Origin: Gammaproteobacteria bacterium
GTDB lineage: Bacteria; Pseudomonadota; Gammaproteobacteria; SZUA-152
DNA: 57,317 nt
Direction of reading: 5' to 3'
Assembly: GCA_013152545.1 (NCBI GenBank)
Contig: JAADGF010000029.1
Span: 2,344 to 59,660, forward strand
Position numbers and translations under genes: made by a program. The notes under the pieces are model-generated. The model was not told the origin of the DNA. It made no database searches and was given only the letters and a program-made list of their open reading frames with translations. Each line of letters opens with the position of its first letter. The first letter of the stretch is position 1. Shown piece after piece: positions 19,003 to 25,756 of the stretch.

Positions 19003-19416
19003 CTAGCTTGCTTTATCAAGCCGGTTCGCAAGTAATATTAATTCTGCTTCACCGTGGGCAATACCACAATCCTTGATAACCTCATTAAGCTCCGCACCGC
19101 GTTGTGCCATTTTAAGTGCTTGCTTATAACTTCGTTCAGGGGCTTCCTGCATTTCCAGTTTATCTTGGCGCACCGTAAGACTTCTTGAATTTTCTTCCAA
19201 ACGAGCAACATGCTCTCCTATACCAATAGCACCCGCGCATAAGGCACTAAGATCATCTTTGAGAATCTCAATGGTAATTTCCTGTTGGTTTAACATTTTA
19301 TTGAAATAGCGATACATAATCACCATGGCAATTAATATCAGCATGGAGATAGCACTCATTGCCAACGTAGCCAGTGCGAGAGAAGTAACAGGAACAGACG
19401 ATAATACGCTATTCAT
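19003..19416 (-). CDS. DUF2802 membrane-anchored protein of the chemotaxis operon
   Basis: A 137-aa protein with one N-terminal transmembrane helix (LATLAMSAISMLILIAMVIM), a coiled-coil-like middle (EEITIEILKDDL-type heptads and RLEENSRSLTVRQDKLE) and the DUF2802 C-terminus (MAQRGAELNEVIKDCGIAHG, then EAELILLANRL). The family usually sits directly downstream of cheW in Pseudomonas-type chemotaxis clusters, as here, and its function is unknown. The ATG at 19416 is preferred. An in-frame TTG at 19431 is the alternative. It is the last gene of the large minus-strand cluster. Confidence 0.78.
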   Translation of the reverse strand: MNSVLSSVPVTSLALATLAMSAISMLILIAMVIMYRYFNKMLNQQEITIEILKDDLSALCAGAIGIGEHVARLEENSRSLTVRQDKLEMQEAPERSYKQALKMAQRGAELNEVIKDCGIAHGEAELILLANRLDKAS

Positions 19417-19442
19417 GAGATACCCCAACAACCATTCAGAAA

Positions 19443-19613
19443 TCAGGCAAATTCGTCGATATGTGGTTTGCCGTCATTGGGGTGATCATCCTTTAATTCC
19501 CTATGGTGTTGTTCATTTTTTTCCTTTTGATCACGTTGTTTCCGTTGTTGTTCCCGTTGCGAATTCACTTGAAAACCCGGATACCCACTTCTAATTCCTT
19601 CAAAACCTACCAT
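19443..19613 (-). CDS. Small hydrophilic protein, 56 aa
   Basis: A short frame between cheW and the DUF2802 gene. The ATG at 19613 is preceded by AAGGTG at proper distance, and the stop lies 12-27 bases before the DUF2802 start. The product is very charged and glutamine-rich (QREQQRKQRDQKEKNEQHH), with a short hydrophobic start and the end PHIDEFA. No domain is recognised. Position in the operon and the good ribosome-binding site argue that it is real. A small protein at this spot is plausible in relatives, but I cannot confirm it without a search. Confidence 0.6.
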   Translation of the reverse strand: MVGFEGIRSGYPGFQVNSQREQQRKQRDQKEKNEQHHRELKDDHPNDGKPHIDEFA

Positions 19614-19632
19614 ATTTTCACCTTAACTTATA

Positions 19633-19662
19633 TATACCCATAGCGTTTGATTAGTGTAAAGT
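19633..19662 (+). repeat. Family-1 repeat, left-end fragment
   Basis: TATACCCATAGCGTTTGA then TTAGTGTAAAG, matching the first 30 bases of the full element but lacking the rest. It lies in the gap between cheW and the 56-aa gene. Confidence 0.65.
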
Positions 19663-19702
19663 CCTGACTGGCTACTACTCATCACAATGGTAAAGCGCGT
19701 AT

Positions 19703-20185
19703 TTACATTGAGCTAGCGTCCGGCCATTGCTCGTCCGAAAGTAGTTTATTGAGATCGACAATGATCAGCAATTCTCCTTGCTGACTGGCAACACCCTGTA
19801 TAAATTTAGCACTATCCTCAGTACCCACATTAGGAGCAGTTTCTATTTCTGATGCTCTTAAATCAACAACTTCCGCCACACTGTCAACCAAAATACCAAC
19901 GACTTGCTCGTCAGATTCTATAATCACAATACGTGTGGACTCTCCCATTTCCTTTACCATTAGCCCAAAACGTTTTCTCGTATCAATCACCGTAACAACG
20001 TTACCACGCAGGTTTATAATCCCCAACACGTAACTAGGTGCACCAGGTACAGGGGCAATCTCAGTAACACGTAACACCTCTTGCACCTGCATTACATTGA
20101 TACCGTATTTTTCATTTTCCAATCTAAACGTGACCCAACGTAATATTGGATTATCCTGATTTTGCGCAGCATTAGTCATAGCCAT
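19703..20185 (-). CDS. cheW: Chemotaxis coupling protein CheW
   Basis: A 160-aa single-domain CheW that links chemoreceptors to CheA. The whole protein is the SH3-like CheW fold: WVTFRLENEKYGINVMQVQEV, the arginine-bearing loop NLRGNVVTVIDTRKRFG, and VGILVDSVAEVVDL. It follows the CheW-like (ParP-type) gene after about 470 bases that hold a family-2 repeat. AAGG about ten bases before the ATG serves as ribosome-binding site. Confidence 0.95.
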   Translation of the reverse strand: MAMTNAAQNQDNPILRWVTFRLENEKYGINVMQVQEVLRVTEIAPVPGAPSYVLGIINLRGNVVTVIDTRKRFGLMVKEMGESTRIVIIESDEQVVGILVDSVAEVVDLRASEIETAPNVGTEDSAKFIQGVASQQGELLIIVDLNKLLSDEQWPDASSM

Positions 20186-20402
20186 TTATCTTAACCTTTT
20201 TGTCACGTTTGTATTACTGAAACCGAAAATCCGATACGTCAAACACCAGTCATATTATTGAAACCCGAACAACATGAAGCATATTTCGTACCATATTAAA
20301 AATACGAAATTGCTCGCCGTTTTCCTGCCCGTTTATCTACCGGTGCTTTTCAGAAGAGTGGCTACTACACCTGGGAGAGATAAACGCTCATGGAAATAAC
20401 CT

Positions 20403-20641
20403 TAGAGTCTGTAAAGACGTAACATGAATATTTTGCTTGTCTATCCTTGCGTCTTTGACGTTGCGAAAAAGCTTACAGACAACGAGTATGCGCCCTGAAA
20501 AAAGTGTTTTTGGGGTACACCCATTTCCGCACTTTGCCTATATGGCAGTAGCTAAGGGGCGCAAGCCATGGATGACGGGAGCCTTGAAGACGAAACGATT
20601 CCGACGCAATCTGTTACAATTTATTTCTTTACAAACCCTTA
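20403..20641. mobile_element. Family-2 MITE-like element, long copy
   Basis: Bounded by inverted ends TTAGAGTCTGTAAAG and CTTTACAAACCCTTA. Shares internal blocks with 49977-50150: TTGTCTATCCTTGCG, AAGCTTACAGACAACGAGTA, CGCCCTGAAAA and GAAGACGAAACGATTCCG. It contains about 60 extra bases in the middle relative to that copy. It has no coding capacity. It lies between the CheW-like gene and cheW, so it is probably carried in the operon mRNA. Confidence 0.7.
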
Positions 20642-20657
20642 GGAAGGCACACGTTCA

Positions 20658-21494
20658 TCAAAACCCCTGTTGTAAACATTCAATCAAAACATCCACATCC
20701 AACAAAGCACACATTTCCTTCTTCACTGTACCAACTAACCATTTTTGATTTTTATTATCATGCCAGTGGACCTCATTAGACGCTAACGTAAGCACATCTG
20801 AAACTGATTCGCTCACAACACCCCAGTGACCATCATCGATTAACATGATATATCGGGCACGTTTTGACAAAGGCAACAACAAATCCGGCAACGCTGATTT
20901 AGCTTTTATGATGCTAGCTAAATCGACCACCTGGACATTCTGATCGCGATTACGCACCAAACCAACAAACCAGACAGCATGTCCCGGCAGGACAGTAACC
21001 GTTCCAGGCCATTCTAATATAGTATTTAGTCGTTTCAACGGCGCAGCAAGATTTATTCCTGCCACTTTAAACATTAAACATTGAAAATAAGACTGGCCCC
21101 ATTCAGGAACTTTTAAATGGGTATCAGCACTTGGCTCAGGCGTAAGTGTTACTCGCTCCACAGCCCCATCCAATATTTCGAGCACTGTATTATCATTATC
21201 GTGCCTGTATTCCTGGCTCTGATCTTGCGCTACAATTAAGTTCGACTCTAATAAATGACTGTTTTCGACCGGTGATTGAGACAAAAACGCCGATGCCTCA
21301 ACGCTTACCGCTACAGTATCTGTTGGGGGTATCACCAACGTCCTGTCGGCATCCTCGTTCAGTAACAAGGTCTCGTTTAGAACGTCATCATCAGCACCAA
21401 CATCCTCAGCAAGCAAGGAATCAAAATACATGCGAAGCGCATCGCCTTGGTTGCTCACTGGGGGTGCTTTAGACTTTTCAGTTAAAATCGACAT
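20658..21494 (-). CDS. CheW-domain protein, ParP-like
   Basis: A 278-aa protein. The first about 130 residues are acidic and variable. The C-terminal about 140 residues form a CheW-like domain (YFQCLMFKVAGINLAAPL, WFVGLVRNRDQNVQVVDL, WGVVSESVSDVL). Located directly downstream of the ParA-like gene and upstream of cheW, the arrangement of ParC-ParP in Vibrio and PA1462-PA1463 in Pseudomonas. ParP tethers CheA arrays to the pole through ParC. The ATG at 21494 follows the ParA stop by two bases. An upstream TTG overlap start is possible. Confidence 0.85.
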   Translation of the reverse strand: MSILTEKSKAPPVSNQGDALRMYFDSLLAEDVGADDDVLNETLLLNEDADRTLVIPPTDTVAVSVEASAFLSQSPVENSHLLESNLIVAQDQSQEYRHDNDNTVLEILDGAVERVTLTPEPSADTHLKVPEWGQSYFQCLMFKVAGINLAAPLKRLNTILEWPGTVTVLPGHAVWFVGLVRNRDQNVQVVDLASIIKAKSALPDLLLPLSKRARYIMLIDDGHWGVVSESVSDVLTLASNEVHWHDNKNQKWLVGTVKKEMCALLDVDVLIECLQQGF

Positions 21495-21496
21495 TT

Positions 21497-22297
21497 TTAT
21501 GCCACTGCGCAAGAGAACCCATCTATTGTCGACTTAGCTAACATGTCCTGTAAAAACAGTTCATATGCCAGTGCCCCCCTATCCCGAGGCGAACGAATCG
21601 GCAGCGGAATACCTGCACGACTGGCTTCTCGAAATTGAGTATCAATAGGAATCACTGATTTCCACATAAATTTTTCATATGTCTCCCGAAGTACACGTAA
21701 CGTATTTAATGATGCTCTCGTTCTGCGATCAAACATAGTCGCTAATATCGTGTAATCCAGTTGTTTTTTTTGCGATACAGCAATCATCTTAAGGGTTCGC
21801 AACATCCGTTCCAAACCTTTCAAGGCAAGGAACTCGGTCTGGACAGGAATAATCAAATGCTGACAAGCAGCTAGCGCATTAACCATCAACACACCAAGCT
21901 GCGGTGGACAATCTATCATTACGTTATCAAACTGATGCTCCATCGCTTTTAAAGTGCGCGTAATGACTAAACCCATGCCATCCATTGCGCCTAACTGCCG
22001 ATCCAATGTTGCCAAAGCAGTGGAGGCTGGTAACAAATATAGATTATCAAATCGTGTTGCTAACACTAACTCATCAGGCATTTCTAACTCGCGTTTTGCT
22101 TTTTTCTCAAATAGCTGGTACAGGCTTTTTTCTATCGTATCTGGGTTATGCCCGAAATACGAGGTCATTGAGCCATGTGGGTCCATATCGATCATTAATG
22201 TTTTAGTCTCGCGTTGTGCAAAAATACCACCCAGACTAACCACTGTTGTCGTTTTCCCTACACCACCCTTCTGATTTGCCACAGCCCAGACTCTCAA
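21497..22297 (-). CDS. ParA-family ATPase, ParC-like chemotaxis array positioner
   Basis: A 266-aa ParA/Soj ATPase. The deviant Walker A KGGVGKTTT is at residues 10-18, DMDPHGSMTSYFG is motif A', and NVMIDCPPQLG is Walker B. In this operon position the homologue ParC sets the polar position of chemotaxis arrays rather than segregating DNA. The start is TTG, overlapping the motD stop as TTGA and preceded by AGGGGA at seven bases. No ATG is near the conserved N-terminus, so TTG is well supported. Confidence 0.9.
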   Translation of the reverse strand: MRVWAVANQKGGVGKTTTVVSLGGIFAQRETKTLMIDMDPHGSMTSYFGHNPDTIEKSLYQLFEKKAKRELEMPDELVLATRFDNLYLLPASTALATLDRQLGAMDGMGLVITRTLKAMEHQFDNVMIDCPPQLGVLMVNALAACQHLIIPVQTEFLALKGLERMLRTLKMIAVSQKKQLDYTILATMFDRRTRASLNTLRVLRETYEKFMWKSVIPIDTQFREASRAGIPLPIRSPRDRGALAYELFLQDMLAKSTIDGFSCAVA

Positions 22298-23409
22298 CGA
22301 CTGTTCCCCTGACGTTGGTTTTGCATTATTGGCTCGGGAAGCGGTAATAATTGCGGCGTAGTGGACGCATCATGTGACGTGGCCGGAAATGATTTAATGG
22401 GCAACTTAATAAATTCATGGCGTTTTATGAGAGCGGAATTGGTTTTTGGCTGGCTGTTACTGCTGCCACTACCCAGCAATATCGGTGCTCTTATATCTGA
22501 TTTTTTGGGTTTCTTGGGTTTTATGTTTGGTGATTTGTCGTTTCGGTCAAACTTCGTGACATCATTTAAGATTGAATTATTTATTGAGTTCTCTAGCTTA
22601 CTGCTAGATTTTTTCTGATCAAACAACTGCTTGCGACGTTCATTCGGTCTATTAAGAATTAATATGGCCACTCTGCGGTTTTTTTCTCGACCTATACTGG
22701 TTGCATTAGGTGCAACTGGCTTAAATTCACCATACCCAATCGCAGCGAGGCGCTTGGGCGCCACGCCTGCTTGAGTAAAAAGATGCACAACACTGGCAGC
22801 ACGAGCCGCTGATAATTCCCAATTTGAGGGGAAAGCTGCCGTTTTGATGGGTACATTGTCTGTAAACCCCTCCACATTAATTTCATTGGGTAATTTTTTT
22901 ACTATTTTTGCTATTTTTTTGAGCACAGGCGTTGCTCCAATATTTAGATAAGCCTTGCCGCTTTTAAATAAAATACTTGATTTAATTTCTATCTCCACGC
23001 CTTTATTCGTTTTGTTGACATTGACAATATCCTTGTCGATCATGTCTTTTAAACTACTTTCCACTTCATCAGCAATTTTATGCATTTCGGCAATTTCCTT
23101 AGGGGACGGCATTACCTGGTAATCGACCCCAATTCGGCTTACATCGTCATCCTTTTGCTTTGGCATTGCTTGATGCTGGATAATGGGCGCCCTCAGCGGT
23201 GTTCCTTGTTGAATTGGGTCAACGGTTTTAGCCGGTTGACTAAAGGCAGCCACTATCGAACTGGACAAGACACGATATTTGCCTTCGTTAACGGAAGAAA
23301 TGGAATACATGACGACGAAAAATGCAAATAGCAACGTGATAAAATCGGCATATGAGACTAACCACCGTTCATGATTTACATATTCCTCTGGTTTTCGCCT
23401 ACGAGCCAT
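22294..23409 (-). CDS. motD: Flagellar stator protein MotD (MotB family)
   Basis: A 371-aa stator B subunit that anchors the motor to peptidoglycan. The single transmembrane helix (ADFITLLFAFFVVMYSI, about residues 21-37) has the conserved ion-carrying Asp in SYADFITLLF. The OmpA-like domain is at about 140-260 (VEGFTDNVPI, NWELSAARAASVV, PNATSIGREKNRRVAILI). A long low-complexity Lys/Ser/Pro tail of about 100 residues follows. MotCD is the second stator set of Pseudomonas-type flagella, associated with swarming and c-di-GMP control. It is separated from motC by 455 bases of inserted repeats instead of the usual tight spacing. Confidence 0.93.
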   Translation of the reverse strand: MARRRKPEEYVNHERWLVSYADFITLLFAFFVVMYSISSVNEGKYRVLSSSIVAAFSQPAKTVDPIQQGTPLRAPIIQHQAMPKQKDDDVSRIGVDYQVMPSPKEIAEMHKIADEVESSLKDMIDKDIVNVNKTNKGVEIEIKSSILFKSGKAYLNIGATPVLKKIAKIVKKLPNEINVEGFTDNVPIKTAAFPSNWELSAARAASVVHLFTQAGVAPKRLAAIGYGEFKPVAPNATSIGREKNRRVAILILNRPNERRKQLFDQKKSSSKLENSINNSILNDVTKFDRNDKSPNIKPKKPKKSDIRAPILLGSGSSNSQPKTNSALIKRHEFIKLPIKSFPATSHDASTTPQLLPLPEPIMQNQRQGNSR

Positions 23410-23477
23410 GTTGAATAGAACCTAAAGAACGTGCACACAATAACTTCCCTGTTTGGCATCTCATCTTCAGCTCGTTT

Positions 23478-23513
23478 TCGCTTAATGCGCCTACTTTTGG
23501 TATCCGTTCTTCA
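23478..23513 (-). repeat. Family-1 variant core, minus orientation
   Basis: On the minus strand it reads ACCAAAAGTAGGCGCATTAA, then GCGAAAACGAGC. This matches the inner segment of the variant copies at 14726 and 40959 (CAAAAGTAGGCGCTTTTAGG). It is part of the repeat cluster between motD and motC. Confidence 0.45.
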
Positions 23514-23540
23514 ATGACAAAAGCTCGAAATAAGAGCAAC

Positions 23541-23703
23541 TATACCCAAAGCGTTTGAGATTTCGGTGTAAAGTGTGCGTCATATTGTATTCATAGCAAG
23601 GCGAAATGACGCGTAATAGTCGGTCTATTGCAAGGAATTTCAACGCCGCTATGAATGAAATAGGGCGTGCAATTTACCCTAAATTTGAAACGCTTTGGGT
23701 ATA
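23541..23703. mobile_element. Family-1 MITE-like element, full-length copy
   Basis: A 163-bp element with terminal inverted repeats: TATACCCAAAGCGTTTGA on the left and AACGCTTTGGGTATA on the right. Matching TTTCGGTGTAA and TTACCCTAAATTT lie just inside. The centre has the hairpin GCGTAATAGTCGGTCTATTG. It has no coding capacity. Fragments of it occur at seven or more other places in the window. It is inserted between motC and motD, so it is likely transcribed with the operon. Confidence 0.8.
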
Positions 23704-23733
23704 TACCCAAAGCGTTTGAGATTTCGGTGTAAC
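23702..23733 (+). repeat. Family-1 left end abutting the full copy
   Basis: A second TATACCCAAAGCGTTTGA followed by TTTCGGTGTAA starts at the very end of the full element, sharing the bases TA. Shared TA suggests TA-targeted insertion, or recombination that left a solo end. Confidence 0.7.
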
Positions 23734-23864
23734 TGCTCCTGCATCCATATAGCCGGTTCATAGCCATTCCTTAATCTATGCCTGTATAAGCAATTAGAAC
23801 CAAAAATACACATTAAACCTGACAATCGTATCAGTGTTCGCGACATAGCCCTATCAATCGGCTA

Positions 23865-24605
23865 TTAACCAACAAACCCCTGTAACTTTGTTTCTATATT
23901 TCTTGGGTTTTCTCCTTCGGCTATTGAGATAACCCCTTCAACCATCATTTCGTGTAGCTGGGTATGCGAGTGAACTTGCGCTTTCATTTTGTTTGCAAAT
24001 GGCAAAAAGACAATGTTAGCCAACCCAACACCGTAAATAGTCGCGACGAATGCCGTAGCAATTCCAGACCCCAGTTTACTGGGGTCTGCCAAGTTTTCCA
24101 TAACGTGTATTAATCCCATTACTGCACCAATAATACCAATCGTAGGGCAATATCCGCCCATTGCTTCAAATACTTTGGCGGCTTGAATATCGTGATGCTC
24201 CTTGGCATCCATTTCCACTTCCATTACGCGGCGAATAACGTCAGGCTCACTGCCATCAACTAATAACTGTAAACCTTTGCGTGAAAATGAATCCGTTTCA
24301 GTTTCGGCTATGGCCTCCAGGCCTAACAAACCTTCCTTACGTGCGATATTACTCCAATCCATGATTTTCTCTATCATTTGTTCAGCACCCAATTTAGGCG
24401 GAACAAATATCCAGTACACCATTTTAATTGAGTGCATAAACACCGACATTGAGGACTGCAACATAACGGCACCAACCGTTCCGCCCATCACAATAAGAAA
24501 CGCAGGCCCATTAACTAAGGACATGATATGCCCACCTTCTAATGCCTGACCGCCGATTATGGCACCTAGCCCGAGAAATAAGCCGATAATACTTAGCTTG
24601 TCCAT
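23865..24605 (-). CDS. motC: Flagellar stator protein MotC (MotA family)
   Basis: A 246-aa proton-channel subunit pairing with MotD. It has four hydrophobic segments: LFLGLGAIIGGQALEG, FLIVMGGTVGAVMLQSS, YCPTIGIIGAVMGLIHVM and FVATIYGVGLANIVFLPFA. The cytoplasmic loop between the second and third is where FliG contact occurs in MotA. It starts four bases after the cheB stop and ends 455 bases before motD, a gap filled by family-1 repeats. Confidence 0.94.
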   Translation of the reverse strand: MDKLSIIGLFLGLGAIIGGQALEGGHIMSLVNGPAFLIVMGGTVGAVMLQSSMSVFMHSIKMVYWIFVPPKLGAEQMIEKIMDWSNIARKEGLLGLEAIAETETDSFSRKGLQLLVDGSEPDVIRRVMEVEMDAKEHHDIQAAKVFEAMGGYCPTIGIIGAVMGLIHVMENLADPSKLGSGIATAFVATIYGVGLANIVFLPFANKMKAQVHSHTQLHEMMVEGVISIAEGENPRNIETKLQGFVG

Positions 24606-24609
24606 ACTA

Positions 24610-25743
24610 CTAGACCCCTTGCGCTAAGTTCGCTCCAATGTCATCCAACGAAAAAACATTGTCAACGATGCCCGAATCAGCAACAGCTGCTGGCATACCA
24701 TAAACGACACAACTCGCTTCATCCTGTGCCCAAACAGTCGCACCACCACTTTTAAGTAACTTCGCACCTTCACACCCATCGGACCCCATTCCAGTCAATA
24801 TAATAGCCAGGGTTTGGCGCGATATTTCTTTTGCGACGGATGAAAAAGTGATATCGACACACGGCTTATAGTTTTGATCCTCAGTAGCATCGGAAATGCG
24901 CACAATACTGCTGATTCCGCTACGTTTAAACTCCATTTGCTTACCGCCAGGTGCTAGTAAGGCCACTCCGGCTTTAAGTTCATCGCCATCTACCGCTTCC
25001 CTCACATGAATAGCACAACAGCTATCCAAGCGTTGTGCAAACGCACCGGTAAAACTGCCAGGCATATGTTGAACAAGCAACAGTGGCTGACTAAAATGTT
25101 TTGGAAGCTTAGATAATATTTTTTGCAAGGCAACTGGACCACCTGTTGATGTTCCAATTACAATAAGTTTATACCTACCCTGGTTTGCTAAAATACGGCT
25201 AGTCGATTCAGACGCGCTCGCAGCGTTGGTATTCGCTTTGCGGCTAATATTTATCGTATTACTTTTAAAATCTGTTTTTTCGAAATTTGCAATTGATTTT
25301 ACAGTCCCGCCAGACGTTGACGGTAAACGTTTTGTCGGCATCGGTCGCCGCTTAACCACAGCCTTAATTTTGTCGCATAATAATTTTCGAGCTTCTAATT
25401 TATCGGCAGCAATGTCTTCGAATCGTTTAGGAAGATAATCTATCGCTCCGGCATCTAAGGCATCAAAGGTCGCTTGAGCACCTTCTGTAGTGAGAGATGA
25501 AAACATCAATATAGGAATGCGTTGCACGCTTAATATTTTTCTTGTTGCCTCGATGCCATCCATAACAGGCATTTCAATATCCATGGTGATCACATTCGGT
25601 TGCAAAATCCCGGCTTTATCAACAGCAACACTACCATTTTCCGCTTCACCAACGACCTGAATAAGTGGATCAGATTCAAGCATTTCCTTCACTCGACGAC
25701 GAAAGAATCGGGAATCATCTACGACCAAGACCCGTACGCTCAT
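24610..25743 (-). CDS. cheB: Chemotaxis methylesterase/deamidase CheB
   Basis: A 377-aa protein that removes receptor methyl groups when phosphorylated by CheA. The receiver has D9/D10, phospho-acceptor D55 in ITMDIEMPVMDG and the lysine of PKRF. A linker of about 50 residues is followed by the methylesterase domain with catalytic serine in GTSTGGP, histidine in VQHMPGSFTGAF and aspartate in LTGMGSDGCEG. Lies 13 bases downstream of cheA and 4 bases upstream of motC. No cheR is in this window. Confidence 0.95.
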   Translation of the reverse strand: MSVRVLVVDDSRFFRRRVKEMLESDPLIQVVGEAENGSVAVDKAGILQPNVITMDIEMPVMDGIEATRKILSVQRIPILMFSSLTTEGAQATFDALDAGAIDYLPKRFEDIAADKLEARKLLCDKIKAVVKRRPMPTKRLPSTSGGTVKSIANFEKTDFKSNTINISRKANTNAASASESTSRILANQGRYKLIVIGTSTGGPVALQKILSKLPKHFSQPLLLVQHMPGSFTGAFAQRLDSCCAIHVREAVDGDELKAGVALLAPGGKQMEFKRSGISSIVRISDATEDQNYKPCVDITFSSVAKEISRQTLAIILTGMGSDGCEGAKLLKSGGATVWAQDEASCVVYGMPAAVADSGIVDNVFSLDDIGANLAQGV

Positions 25744-25756
25744 AGTCTCAGCCCCC

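Noticed and set aside
21497-22297. Plasmid or chromosome partition ParA
   Set aside because: No parB or parS is present. The position between motD and a CheW-like gene identifies the chemotaxis-array ParC type.
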